Positions 35,361 through 45,967 of a stretch of DNA of 64,000 bases are shown here, in pieces. The stretch lies in assembly GCA_963678675.1 (NCBI GenBank), contig OY783192.1, positions 31,031,250 to 31,095,249 of the forward strand. Reading direction: 5' to 3'. Each line of letters opens with the position of its first letter. The first letter of the stretch is position 1. A program made the translations under genes and the position numbers. This DNA comes from Xiphydria camelus. Lineage: Eukaryota > Arthropoda > Insecta > Hymenoptera > Xiphydriidae. The notes below the pieces were generated by a model. It made no database searches. It was not told the DNA's origin and saw only the letters and a program-made list of their open reading frames with translations.

Positions 35361-35836
35361 ATACCATATGAGGCTAAACTGATTCGTGAAGAAAGAAACT
35401 TCAATCATTATTATCTCATTATTTATGAGATTTTGGATGATATTTGTATAACACTTTTTTGAAGATTATATTTTTATCTACAATAAAGTCATATTGATAT
35501 AAGCCAAAAATTCTTAAATAATATGATACACTGAGAGAATAGTTTATTAACAGTTAATGAATATAATTTTAAGTACGGCAAAACAAATATTTCATTAGAA
35601 CAAGAAAATATAGGTTAATTATTGAAATGTTTATTTTATTCAAACGGTTGCCTCAAAGGAATAATTTGTACCAAATAAATATCGTAATATTTAACGAATA
35701 TTTACTCGATTCAATACAATGTTTGTTTCACCATATTCAAACAAATATTTATTGACTACAAATAAATTATTTTCTCGGTGTATTAGTAATTGAAGTTTCT
35801 TTCCTGGCGAGTGTAAGTTTAGCCTCACATGGTATA
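35361..35836. mobile_element. Foldback element F carrying a nested MITE
   Basis: The left arm (ACCATATGAGGCTAAACT, GAAGAAAGAAACTTCAAT) is inverted at 35783-35836 (ATTGAAGTTTCTTTCC, AGCCTCACATGGTAT). The F element is split by the family D MITE at 35529-35780. An uninterrupted copy is at 54908-55150. Confidence 0.75.
35529..35780. mobile_element. MITE family D inserted inside element F
   Basis: Ends CACTGAGAGAATAGTTTATT and AAATTATTTTCTCGGTG, flanked by TA (35527-35528, 35781-35782). The interior is CATTAGAACAAGAAAATATA and GCCTCAAAGGA. Family copies at 37843, 45968, 46372, 48503 and 58561. Confidence 0.8.
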
Positions 35837-37842
35837 CTACACATTTCTCTCTGAATCTTCTCGCGAGCTTCGATCCTCTTCACGGTGCCACCGAGAGAAC
35901 AATCCAAGAGCTACGAATATAACAACGAGCCGTTCCGGAATTGGTGAAAGTCCGACAGATGTACGCGATGAAGTTGCGAGAGAACCCGCTAGGTTAACGT
36001 ATACGCGTGTTCGCGAATATATGATAAATTACACCGAAAGTAGAGGCGAGAGCCTAATTGGCGATGAACTTTAACTATGTCCCGGTCTCTCGCGGTATTA
36101 AATTCGAGGGGGGGGGGAGGGGGGAGGATAGAAGCATTGAGAATAGATCGCGAAGCGGAGAGAAAAAAAGCCACCGACAAATCTCTCCGCCGCACTTTTT
36201 TCAGCAATTAAACGCTCCCGCTACACTCGCCGCCGCGATGAAATCGTTAATTAACCTTAAGTTGCGCGCGTATCGTTGGCATCTCGCCAACGTTGTAGCG
36301 AAAATAAATTCTCCCGTGAAATGTCAACAAATTTGTATCATTAATACTCGACGTACGATTATCGCTCACTCGCCTCTTGACACTCACGCTTTTGCGACAC
36401 ATGCATATGCATGGCTTTATTATACGTAGCCTTTAATTTACGCGCCGACGCCAAAGCAGAACCGCCCTATCATCCGGATATACGTCACGAATATAACGAG
36501 GATAAATTATCGCTTCTCTCGAAAACGTGAATTACGAGTCCTCGGAGGACGTTCGTTTAACGCGGCGAATTCGTCCGCCTCGCCGAGCGAAAGAGGAGAT
36601 TCAGCTTGGCGCGCTCCGCGTTACACGCGTGTCGGCTAATTTGGGAGAATTCATCTCTCGCCAATTTGCGATGATTTAGACGGCAATTATTCGTAACGGG
36701 AGAAAGCGCGGAATGATGGACGCAGCGTATCGTCGCCCGGGATATCCTCGAATCGCTCGCACAGAATTTCCATCGCGCTAATCGGCCGCCTCAAATAATT
36801 CCCACAGCGGACCCGAAGTAACTGCAAAGCCGTGACCCGTATTCGCGCCACCCCCACGTCTCCCGCGCCGAGCGCTATCGATCTCTCCCGACGGGAGATC
36901 CCGAGTCGCATGGGGCGGCACCTTCGATCATCGCGAAGGTCCTCGCGGCGGTTTCGAAAGGACTCGTACTCGGCGCGGCCAGCCGAGCGCGCTACACGCG
37001 GCGATGGAAACGCCAGTGGCCCGGAAAGCGCCGTGGGAACGCTCGCCGGGATAATGAAGACGCCTTTACGGCGTCGTCGTCATATTTTATTTACAAGCGG
37101 CGAACATAACTAAAGGCCCTCAGGAATCGCGACGGCTCTCGAAGATGCGGGGAATCGATAACGATATAGAAGCGCGAGAGAGAGAGTCGTGATGCCCGAC
37201 GCGGACGTCGAATCGGCCAATTCCACGGCAACGGCGGCGGCGTCTCGCCGTGCCGCATCACCTCGTAATTTCTAAATCGGATCGGTTCTCCATCCGATCG
37301 ATTCTATCTCTACCGCGGACCGCCGGCCCGTACCCGCGCCGCTCTCCGGTATACCTATATGGCGCCAATTATGTACGTGACGGGCATGCCTCGTGTGTTC
37401 CCCGCTAATTATAATAGAACCGCTTAATTACCGGCGCGCGGTACCTCACGATTGCCTTATAGCGCGCAGCCCGGGAGAGGGGCTCCCGTTCGAGTGTCAT
37501 GGCGGTCTTGTGAAAAATTCAGGCGGAAATTGGGGGTGATTTATCTCCCGGGGGAAAATATCTTTGGAGGCGGTCTATTAATCTCTTGTGGTTAAAGAGT
37601 CAATTCCCTTTGATTTCCCTATGAAGCCGTCGTACTTTTCCCTAGAGTTTATAAGTCTTGTCATTTCGAAATAAAGAACATTTCGCTTAAAAACCCGTAC
37701 GTGGTTTTTCCCACAAAGGAGACCTTCGAATTGTTGCGCGCGTTGCCTTAGATTTTAGAAATGTTTCTTTAATTAAAACTTAGGTATTAGCATGAAAATG
37801 CAATCTTTAAGAATTCGGTCCTAGTTGGATTCGCTATACCTA
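35837..37842. other. GC-rich gene-free block
   Basis: Contains a G-rich run at about 36109-36126 and long CpG-rich stretches with overlapping ORFs on both strands. No exon is supported. Confidence 0.4.
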
Positions 37843-38060
37843 CAGAGAGAAGAGTTTATTTCTAGTTAATAAATGTATATTTGATTATGGCGAAAAAAAA
37901 ATATTTTGTTGAGCCTAGTAAATCTATGTTCATTATTAGAATGTCTTTTTCATTTAGAAATAGAGTAATAGCTAACGAATATTTGCTTGGCCCAGAGAAA
38001 TATTTCTTTCGCTATAATTAAGTGTACTATATTAACTATAAATAAACTGTTTTCTTAGTG
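37843..38060. mobile_element. MITE family D copy
   Basis: Ends CAGAGAGAAGAGTTTATT and AATAAACTGTTTTCTTAGTG, with the shared interior words of the family. Confidence 0.65.
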
Positions 38061-38853
38061 AAGAGAAGCCGCTATGTTTTTTCCGAGATTTTAGATCCCT
38101 ATATCGATTTTAGATTTTAGATCTCAATTCTCTCACTAACACCACCTCATGTTCATTATCAAGATAGACTCTGCATCTAAGAGTGTACGTAAAACATGGC
38201 GGTTTCACCAATCAGAACAGGATCCTTAAAAAAAACTAAGACCACGTGTAACGATTCGAAGGTTTCCTTTTTGGGGAAAACCATGGTTTTTAAACGAAAT
38301 ATTCTTTATGTCGAAATGAGAGGACCTAGAAAATTTAGAGAAAAAAATATGAAGACTGTGTAGTTTAAATTACGATTTATTTCGATAACATCGATCCATC
38401 CACGTACCCCTAATCGTTATTGAAGTTAGCTCGGCTTTTCCACGTCCCTTACTGTCGCAGTTACTATCTCCACGCGGTACCTGCATTCGCCACGACGAAA
38501 TGCAGGAGCAGACAATGGGAGACGATGATATATCGATCGTACGTGCAACCGTAAGTGCATGCGCCGGTGCACATATGCACGTCAGTGCGCGCATAATATA
38601 TACGAGAATATAAATATGTTTCAATGCGCTCTTTTGTGGAGCAATGTTTTCGCTCCTGATTTAGTAACTTCGCGCCGTAAACCGAGCATCGAAGTACGTA
38701 ACTACCCCGGAGAGAAAGGTTGTTGCGACAGGTGATAAACAATAGTTATTGAACGAGAAATCTCTGAGGCATACGCTGGATCGATTATCGAGGCCTTCCA
38801 CGGATTACAAGATCCATCGACGTTTTATAATGCCGCCTAATTAATTTATAGTA
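38061..38853. other. No feature seen
   Basis: Mixed composition; short ORFs only. Confidence 0.4.
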
Positions 38854-39050
38854 CATAGAGGAAATAACTAGGTTTAAATGAAAAAACGCAACTTGATAAA
38901 TGAGTTTAGTTCTTCTAACCAAAATACTAGTAAGTTGAACCAAATGTTTAGGTATTCTCACACAGATGGAGAGAGGATCCATATTTCATCAACCGGTTTG
39001 GTTATGGTCTCCAGGATTTCGATTAAATTAACCAGGTTATTATTTTCAGT
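38854..39050. mobile_element. MITE family E copy
   Basis: Starts near CATAGAGGAAATAACTAGG and ends CCAGGTTATTATTTTCAGTG before TA. Contains AACCAAATGTTTAGGTATTCT and CATCAACCGGTTTGGTTATG. Confidence 0.65.
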
Positions 39051-39219
39051 GTAGACACGATAAATCATTTAGAATAATTGATTAGGAGGGGTAACAGAAA
39101 TAGTCTTGTTAGTGCGAATGAATTTATTACAAGAACTTTGTATACGCACAAGATTATTTTTGTCGTCTTCATTTTTCTACTAAAAAGTATGGAAATGCAG
39201 AATTTTTAGGAAGAAAGGG

Positions 39220-40020
39220 AAGGAAAAATGGGAGGGAAAGACGGAAACGTTATTCTAAGTAGGAACTCACAAAAGTGACGACACCCCTTTCGCTTATGAT
39301 TTGTTTCGGAGAGTAAATTACCGGGTACTTTATGTGAAGTCTCTGTAAAAAAGAGAATGAACGGGCACTTACTCCGCGGTAATTATAAGTTACCGAGCGA
39401 GAGGGAAAGGAAGTAGAGAAAAAAGGAGGAATGATCCTCTAAATAGGAGCTAACGCAGAAATGACGGCACTCCTTTCGCTTCTGATCTCTTTCGCAAAGT
39501 AAGCGTACCCGCGCACTTTGTTTTATACGTCTCTGAAAACGGAGAGTGAGCCAGCACTTATTCCATGTCCTGGGGTTAATTGCAAATTATCAAGGCGGGC
39601 GCGGATTAGGGGAAGTGGGGAAAGGGGGAGGAATGATTTTCTTTCCGCTCCGGATCTCCTTCCGTAAATCAAAAAATAACTTTAAGCATCCACGATGAAA
39701 TAACGAGCAGGTACTTATACTTCGTACAATTTAGAATTCATTACAAGTCACATCGGAGAAAAACATCGGATCCGAGAAAAAAGGGCTAAACGTACAGTTA
39801 ACTTTGCATCTCCGCTAAAAAAAAGGCAGACCGAATCGGAGACTCACACCGTGCTCTAGAAATTAACTCTAATTTTCTAATACAGCACGGGGAGATGGAG
39901 ACTGTAAAAAGTAGAGGAACGATCCTCTGAGAAATGGCTGACAGAAGAGACATCATTTCTATTCCGTTCCTAATGACTTTCATCCGTGTTTTTTGCGCAT
40001 ATTTTTTTACGACGCCTGAA
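39220..40020. repeat. Degenerate tandem repeat, ~190-200-bp units
   Basis: Units start near 39220, 39407, 39606 and 39892. Shared words include GGAATGATCCTCT / GGAACGATCCTCT, GACGACACCCCTTTCGCTT / GACGGCACTCCTTTCGCTT, and GTCTCTG.AAA..GAGA followed by GCACTTA.TCC. Satellite-like, non-coding. The fourth unit is partial and spaced wider. Confidence 0.6.
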
Positions 40021-40424
40021 TAAGTTGTGGGTACAGTCGGACAGTTAACGAGGCTCGTTTGCGTTTCATAGCAATTTCTAACGTTCCATTCTGTTCGTTG
40101 ACGGCTGTTCGTCGACGGGCCTGATTAGCAGGTGACGTTTGAAGTCCTCCCTTGTTATTATTCGGTCATCAATGACTCGAAACGCTCGCATATGAGAAAT
40201 TCATCTGTAGCAGGGTATAACGGGAACGGCGGGAATCACGCGAGAGCATCGGAGAGACGAGGCGAGTCGTTCTTCGCCTTTTCGCGAAACAGATCGGAGA
40301 AAGTGCCCGATCCCGTTCCGCAACCGTAAATGCACTTGTCGTACAAATCATACCTATGCTCCATTGTATACCGAGCAAATGTATTGCATCGGCTCCTTGA
40401 GCAAATCGTTTATTTATATCTCAA

Positions 40425-41075
40425 GGGACATTATTTTAGCATTGTTGTATGTTGGCAAAATTGACTCAAATCAGTAGTCCCGAAATGTCTTTTTCCCGGT
40501 TAATTTTGATCGTATTAAATTATTACACGGCCGCTAATACGCGGTTTTTTATTTTTAATCGTTTAAACATTTATCGTTAAATTAAGAAAATCGCAGGCGA
40601 TGCTCCTAGCCTATTCATTACCATCCTTGATTGCTAACAAAATTAGATAGGCGACGATATTTTAAGCAATATTAGAATTATTTATACGCTTACAGAGAGA
40701 GAGAGAGAGAGTAAATCCGGTCACACTAGCGGCCTTTAATTTATTCCGCCGAACTTGAGAAAATTTCGTTCAGCGCCGTAGCTCTTATCTACGTAGAATT
40801 ATTTCGGCACGCGTGAGAGATATGACGTATTTTCGATTTTATGACTTTAAGTGGAAACATTAAATTTTATTGTTAGTCGAACATCTGTAATTACTCAGTG
40901 GGAATAGGATGTTTATTGAACGACATTAAATATTAACCAACGAGGGTCGAATATTGATCGAGCGATTGTCATCCGTTGAATCGACTTATCCTGACTAACT
41001 GTTACCTGAAAAATTCCTGTGCTGTATTTTGAAAGTCCCCAGAATTGAAAAACGCCCCTTAATTACGAGTGCATC
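40425..41075 (+). repeat. Dispersed repeat K, copy 2
   Basis: The longest uninterrupted copy: TAGCATTGTTGTATGTTGGC ... CACTAGCGGCC ... CCGTAGCTCTTATCTACGTA ... CAGAATTGAAAAACGCCCC. It includes a GA run at 40695-40713 absent from other copies. Copies: 59795-60965(+) and the split 4537-6960(-). No ORF. Confidence 0.65.
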
Positions 41076-41640
41076 TCGACGAGTCCCGACGATAACGACT
41101 CTATAAATAGAGTGTATTATTTTAGTAATGTAAAAAAAGACCCATAAAATTTCCCAAATGCGAGATTAGCGTCCGTAACCCGGGCCATATCGACACATCA
41201 CCTAAATAAACCTCACATAGCATAATATCCGTGCAATCGTAACAGCAATTAGCGTGACATCATCCTCATCGGGCCACATGTATCCGCGACGTAGTTTTTT
41301 ACACGCGGGCCGTACCGGTCGAATCGATTTGGTAAGACCGCCTCGAGACAGCTAGGCGGTTGGTGCGCCGTGGAGATATCTAGGAGCTGAGGAGAAATGG
41401 ATCGCGCGCGAGAGTCTCGGCTCTCGAAGGAGTTTCGACGATCTTATCAAGCGCAGTGGAGAATGCGATGGTTCGGGCACCGTACGTGAACGCGCGAGGG
41501 AACGAAAAGGGGGCCGATCGTTCCGGCAGATCCCGACGAGGCGCGCGGGCGAGATTTTTAGTGTCGATCGCGGAGTACCGCACTTGCGGGGGCTCAAGGA
41601 TGGCTCCGTTAATTTTAGCGTTTGATACGTATGGGAATTT
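41076..41640. other. No feature seen
   Basis: Mixed then GC-rich; opposing ORFs around 41380-41600 look like chance. Confidence 0.4.
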
Positions 41641-42022
41641 CCAGCGGAAAAGTTCTATATGGATTATATATTGTCCATCGCACCTCTGGAAGAACAATGA
41701 CTCACGTGCAAAAATCTTAATTCTTCAGAAAAATCGATTTACTGGAAACAATGATGATTTTTAAGACTATTGAGGGGTTTAATTAAAAAATTTCAAAATT
41801 TGCACTTCCGTCATTGTTCTTCCGGAGGTGCGATATATAGATTTGGTCTTATGTGGAGTATATATCATTTCTCTATATAAACCATGTATGGACTATTATA
41901 TGGAGTATCCAATAATTTTAAAGATTAAACAATTTTATACATGGTCCATATCTGATTGCAGAGAAATCATGTATAATCCATATATGGACTATATACAAAT
42001 CATATAGAACTTTTCCGCCTGT
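41641..42022. mobile_element. Inverted-repeat element H, copy 2, with inner foldback
   Basis: Left CAGCGGAAAAGTTCTATAT, right ATATAGAACTTTTCCGCCTG. An inner foldback at 41675-41836 pairs CATCGCACCTCTGGAAGAAC with GTTCTTCCGGAGGTGCGAT. Confidence 0.7.
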
Positions 42023-42128
42023 GCCTAACGGAAGAGTTTTATATAATTTGTATATATAGCCATGTACACGGATTTGGTCTTATATGGATTACATATTATG
42101 ATTTAAATAGAAATCATATATGGTTCAT

Positions 42129-42367
42129 ATACCATATGAGTCTAAACTTACTCGCCAGTAAAGCAACTTTAATTACTATCATATCTTCCTCATCTCATCT
42201 CATTATTTCGGAAATTTTGGCCTACATCGATGTACACACACGTCGTTGTATAATACATGAAAATATAATCTTCAAAAAACTATTATGCGAGCATAAGTCA
42301 AATGATAATGCGATAATAATGATTCAAGTTTCCTTCCTGGCGAGTAAGTTTAGACTCATGCAGTATA
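42129..42367. mobile_element. Foldback element F copy
   Basis: Left ACCATATGAGTCTAAACTTA and CTCGCCAGTAAAG, right CTTCCTGGCGAGTAAGTTTA and GACTCATGCAGTAT. Arms are inverted. Confidence 0.65.
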
Positions 42368-42394
42368 GGACCAAATCCATATGTGGACTGTAAA

Positions 42395-42855
42395 CAGGAT
42401 GTCCCACAGTGATCGTGAGAACGGGAAATGGGAGAACCCTTGTTAGAAACTAGGTGTATTAAGTGCAAGTTATAATGTCGAGTTAAGGAATTAAAGAGAT
42501 AATTTTAAGATGACCAATATGACAGTTCCGATGGTAAACGTCGTTGACACGTAAACAGGTAAGCGCAAGGAGCTCCATCCAAGGCCTCATTAAAAAAATA
42601 ATTGAGAACAATTCGGCGTTTGAAATGTGTCGGTCACGTATGCGCGCAGGCTTTGGACAGAGCCTCTTACGTCAAGCTGTTTAGGAGTCAACGACGTTTG
42701 CCAATGGAACTATCATCCTGTTGGTCATCTTAAAACTCTTTTAGTTCCTTAACTATCACCCTCCCGGCATTATAACTTGCACTTTATACGCCTACTTTTT
42801 AATAAGGAATCTCCCATTTCCCGCTGTCACAGTCATTGCGGGACACCCTGTATAA
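42395..42855. mobile_element. TIR element with CAGGGTGTCCC-type ends
   Basis: Left AACAGGATGTCCCACAGTGA, right TCATTGCGGGACACCCTGTA. The arms continue inward as GGGAAATGGGAGA / TCTCCCATTTCCC and TGCAAGTTATAATG / CATTATAACTTGCA, about 140 bp each. No ORF. The ends resemble those of the element at 2520-3095. Confidence 0.7.
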
Positions 42856-42999
42856 TCCATACGGAACTTTTTCGTCTGGAATGGACGAGTGGATTCCTTC
42901 GCTTCGGGGGAAAAACAAGAAAGATAATTATAAAACGTCAATAGTTCTCATAAAACCTCCTCGGAGAAAATACTGAGATACGCAAGACTAAATCTGTAC

Positions 43000-43255
43000 C
43001 TTTTGGAATAGAGAAAGGGCGTTTGTCCAAAACCCTGTATTCGCATAAACATAAATCGCGGATGTCCACATAGGTCTTTTAAATATTAACTCGAATTGGA
43101 CATCTGCCATTTTTAAATTAACATGTCAGGAACGACTTAAAATTCAGCATTTTAACCGTGCTCAATGAAAAGATCGGGCTTCTTTATTCTAGAATATACA
43201 TTTATCCAAAAACTTGAATTTTAGGACATCCGCCCTTTCTATTCCAGGGTAAAGA
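43000..43255. repeat. Foldback repeat, GGACATCCGCCCTTTC ends
   Basis: GGAATAGAGAAAGGGCGTTTGTCC at the left (43004 on) is inverted at 43230-43253 (GGACATCCGCCCTTTCTATTCC). Degenerate inner arms. No ORF. Confidence 0.6.
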
Positions 43256-43568
43256 AATATCCTCGCGAATAGCGCTACACGCGAGCCACCTCCCTCTACA
43301 CGATAGCCGCGAAGGAAAGCAAATCACTACTACCCACGCGAATCTCGACGTATGAATGTTTAATGCTTTAAATTATGAAGTTCCCAAAAGCCCGCAATAT
43401 GCCCCGGAGCTTTTTATTTTACAATTCAACGATCGCGCGCGCGGACCACTTACTGCTGCCGCGTTAAGCGTTAGGAACTTACAATTAGTCGTTCGCGCGC
43501 GTTCTCGCTCGTGCGAGCACGCTCGATTCGTGTTATGTCGTACACATGTATTATGTATTATTCCCGAG
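43256..43568. other. No feature seen
   Basis: GC-rich with short ORFs. Confidence 0.35.
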
Positions 43569-43619
43569 GGTTTATCTCAATATACATATCGATACCTGAA
43601 AGCAACAGTGAGATAAACC

Positions 43620-43790
43620 TTTTGAGCTAACTATGTCAAACGTAAGTTAACACCGGCCTTTACACAATGTAACACTGAGTTTCCCTTTTTGACAGTATTT
43701 TAAAAATGTATTTCTGCCGAGATATCTCAGTGTTGCATTGTGTAAAGGCCGGTTTTAGCTTACGTTTGACATACATAGTTAGCTCTGTGG
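43620..43790. repeat. Foldback, GAGCTAACTATGTCAAACGTAAG arms
   Basis: AGCTAACTATG.TCAAACGTAA and CCGGCCTTTACACAATG at the left pair with CATTGTGTAAAGGCCGG and TTACGTTTGACATACATAGT at the right. The spacer is about 60 bp. Confidence 0.75.
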
Positions 43791-43911
43791 CGACCCGTCA
43801 CGCTGCGGCGGCCTGACGCCAGATGGCGCCGACCCTCTCGGCCCTCGACTCACGGCTCCCGGCCCACGGCTCTCGGCTCTCGATAGTGGTCCGACGACGG
43901 GCAGTCATTAT

Positions 43912-43992
43912 ATGAAGACCTCGGCTGTAAAACCTGTTAACTTGCATGGAACTTCATATCAGTTAACAGGTTTTACAGCCGAGGTCTTCATA
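43912..43992. repeat. 81-bp perfect hairpin inserted in the ribozyme repeat
   Basis: 30-bp arms beginning ATGAAGACCTCGGCTG are exact complements around a 21-nt loop (TTGCATGGAACTTCATATCA region). The copy at 6049-6235 lacks this hairpin at the matching place, so it is probably a later insertion. The perfect arms suggest it is young or gene-converted. Confidence 0.75.
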
Positions 43993-44029
43993 CAAGACCG
44001 CAATTGCCCGCCTCTTACGGAGGGCCACA

Positions 44030-44100
44030 GAGCGTCTAAGGCAGGAGTCGGCCTAGCTTTACTGATGAGTCCACAGGCCGACTCCGAGTTGAAACGCTCC
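44030..44100 (+). ncRNA. Type III hammerhead ribozyme, copy 1
   Basis: Order: stem III 5' strand GAGCGU (44030-44035) with cleavage C at 44036; stem I UAAGGC (44037-44042) with GCUUUA (44056-44061); catalytic box CUGAUGA (44062-44068); stem II GUCC (44069-44072); loop II; GAAA (44091-44094); stem III 3' strand ACGCUC (44094-44099). Stem III is 6 bp and stem I 6 bp with one G.U. Both conserved boxes and the GUC triplet are exact. Loop I GGAGUCGGCCU is fully complementary over 11 nt to loop II AGGCCGACUCC. Stem II is weakened because its 3' side reads GAGUU where GGGAC would pair. Known hammerheads process transcripts of satellites and retroelements; here host processing is inferred. It belongs to a dispersed repeat (second copy at 6049-6120). 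Confidence 0.85.
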
Positions 44101-44265
44101 GTCGATTAGATGGCGACCACATCTTTTCGCCACATCGTAAATGGGTTTTGATCCAATCGGTGGTATCGGACCTAAAATTGGTATTTTTTGGGGTTTATCT
44201 CACTGTTGCTTTCAGGTATCGATATACTCGTTCGCATGCATAAGTGCAGAGATAAGACGATGGTA

Positions 44266-44526
44266 CATTTGAGGGGTATAGATGCAAAAGCCGCCAAGTC
44301 ACATAGTCACATTTTTGTGAAGTCTGAGTTGGATACGGGAGTTTGTTCTTTATAAGTACGTGCATAAGGTCGAACATAATTTAGGTGCAAATTCCACTTT
44401 ACACCGTCAATAATATAAGGTAGAAAATACGCTTGCAGCTGCACGTACTTATAAGGAACAAATTTCCGTGTCTGACTCGGATTTCACAAAAATGTGACTT
44501 GGCGGCTTTGCATCTATACCCCTTAT
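44266..44526. repeat. Foldback repeat with ~85-bp arms
   Basis: AGGGGTATAGATGCAAA, GCCGCCAAGTCACAT and TTATAAGTACGTGC at the left are inverted at the right (GCACGTACTTATAAG, ATGTGACTTGGCGGC, TTTGCATCTATACCCCT). Spacer about 80 bp. Confidence 0.75.
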
Positions 44527-45738
44527 TTCCCTCTCTTTTAGAATGTTTAATTTCCCATTTTATTCCATTCATACATTTTCTACGTTCGATTATCATTATT
44601 ACGCGGCAATAAGATGTCGATACGTAGCCCCCAGGGCGGGAAAAGGATACAGAGGCTGGCACGTCCTCGGGTACCAATCATATCTAATAAAACACCCGTT
44701 AAGAAACCGCGCGAGCTTACACGAGGGACTCTTACTCGCTCTCGCCGTATCCTCGGTACGATGACAGGGCAGATACGACATATTACAACTCGTGGGCCCG
44801 CGGTAATAAAATCCCGTGGCCTTTCCTACGGGATTTTATTGCGGAAGTCGCGCCTATCGGAGAGAACCGCTCGCCGAGAGCCATTGGAAGGCGAACGAGC
44901 GACATCATCGTCTTTCACTCGTAACAATAACGCGCTATCCTTTATTTCGATCGCCGACTTTCCGTTGCTCGCGCGCCGCGAGAGCCTATCACCGCGGATG
45001 AAAAAAAAACTGCGCGACTGAACGGAAACCGATCGCTGCACTTGCATATTATAGATCTGCGCACGCCGCGCGCGTGGTCGATGTAAAACCCGATAACAGG
45101 CGCAAATAGATAAACCGCAATAAAATCGAATCGACGTGTTCACTGAACGCGCGTATGTAATGCAGGCAATCACGCAGCGGGATTCGTTTCTCCCTTTTTT
45201 CGTTTAGTTTTCGCAAAGCGCACTTTCGCCGCACCTGCATTGTCTCTAAACATCGATACGCGAGCTTTCGCGTCCTTCGATCGATCCGGCGACGGATACG
45301 CGGAGGCGACGACGCCGCACGGTTCGTTGGCTGCGCCTGGGATGCAGAAATCGGGATTAGCATAGGTGCGCAGGAGGTGTGGGTGTCCGCTTTATCGGGG
45401 GAGCGAGAATGCAATGCGCGCATGCGAATGCGATTGCGCGGCAGGGATCGTTGAATTCGACGTGGAGATACTGCAATGTCGATTTTATATCGACGTGGAT
45501 ATATGTATGCATCCACTTAATCTCGAGAGACTGATAACGAGTGCAACCATGCATTGCGGCGGGGTTATCGACCACCTCGAGTCCTTCGCGTCTTTCTTGA
45601 TTCAGGATGCTCATTAATGCGTCGTATGCTATCGAACGAGTAATTAATGCTCGATTTCAGTTCAATCACTCGTCCAATCACGAGGTGTAACGTTACGGAT
45701 TTTTGTATCGTTAAGTGGAAAGCATATATTTATAGATG
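44527..45738. other. GC-rich gene-free block with one hairpin
   Basis: A hairpin at about 44800-44845 pairs GGTAATAAAATCCCGT with ACGGGATTTTATTGC around a GC-rich loop. Long ORFs on both strands overlap throughout and look like chance. Confidence 0.45.
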
Positions 45739-45965
45739 TACCATACTAGTCTAAACTTAGTCTCCAAAAAAGAAATTTCAATCACTACTATCTCACTATC
45801 TATGAGCTTTTGGCTCTTGTTTGAGTAGGTAATACTTTTTTGAAGATTACATTTTTATCTACAACAAAGTCTGATATCGCAGTAGGTCAAGTTCATAAAT
45901 ATTGAGATATTATAATAGTGATTGAAATTTCTTTCCTGGCGGGTAAGTTTAGACTCAATGCTACG
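45739..45965. mobile_element. Foldback element F copy
   Basis: Left ACCATACTAGTCTAAACTTA, right GGGTAAGTTTAGACTCAATG, with AACTTTTTTGAAGATTAC-like interior shared with 35361 and 54908. Confidence 0.6.
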
Positions 45966-45967
45966 TA

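Larger units (their letters stand above)
42027..42880. mobile_element. Element H, copy 3, carrying two other elements
   Basis: Left ACGGAAGAGTTTTATATAA, right TATACGGAACTTTTTCGTC-like end (ATACGGAACTTTTTCGTCTG). Inside are a foldback F copy (42129-42367) and a TIR element (42395-42855). Confidence 0.55.
43569..44240. mobile_element. Composite region bounded by inverted arms, carrying a ribozyme repeat
   Basis: The arm ATCGATACCTGAAAGCAACAGTGAGATAAACC (about 43588-43619) is inverted at 44192-44223. Between them lie a foldback (43620-43790) and the hammerhead-bearing repeat (about 43795-44150), which is homologous to 6049-6235 on the minus strand through GGCGGCC.G.C.CCAGATGGCGC and the ribozyme. 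Confidence 0.65.

Noticed and set aside
45049..45516. 155-codon minus-strand ORF
   Set aside because: Arg-rich, overlaps other ORFs, no homology recognised and no promoter or splice logic.
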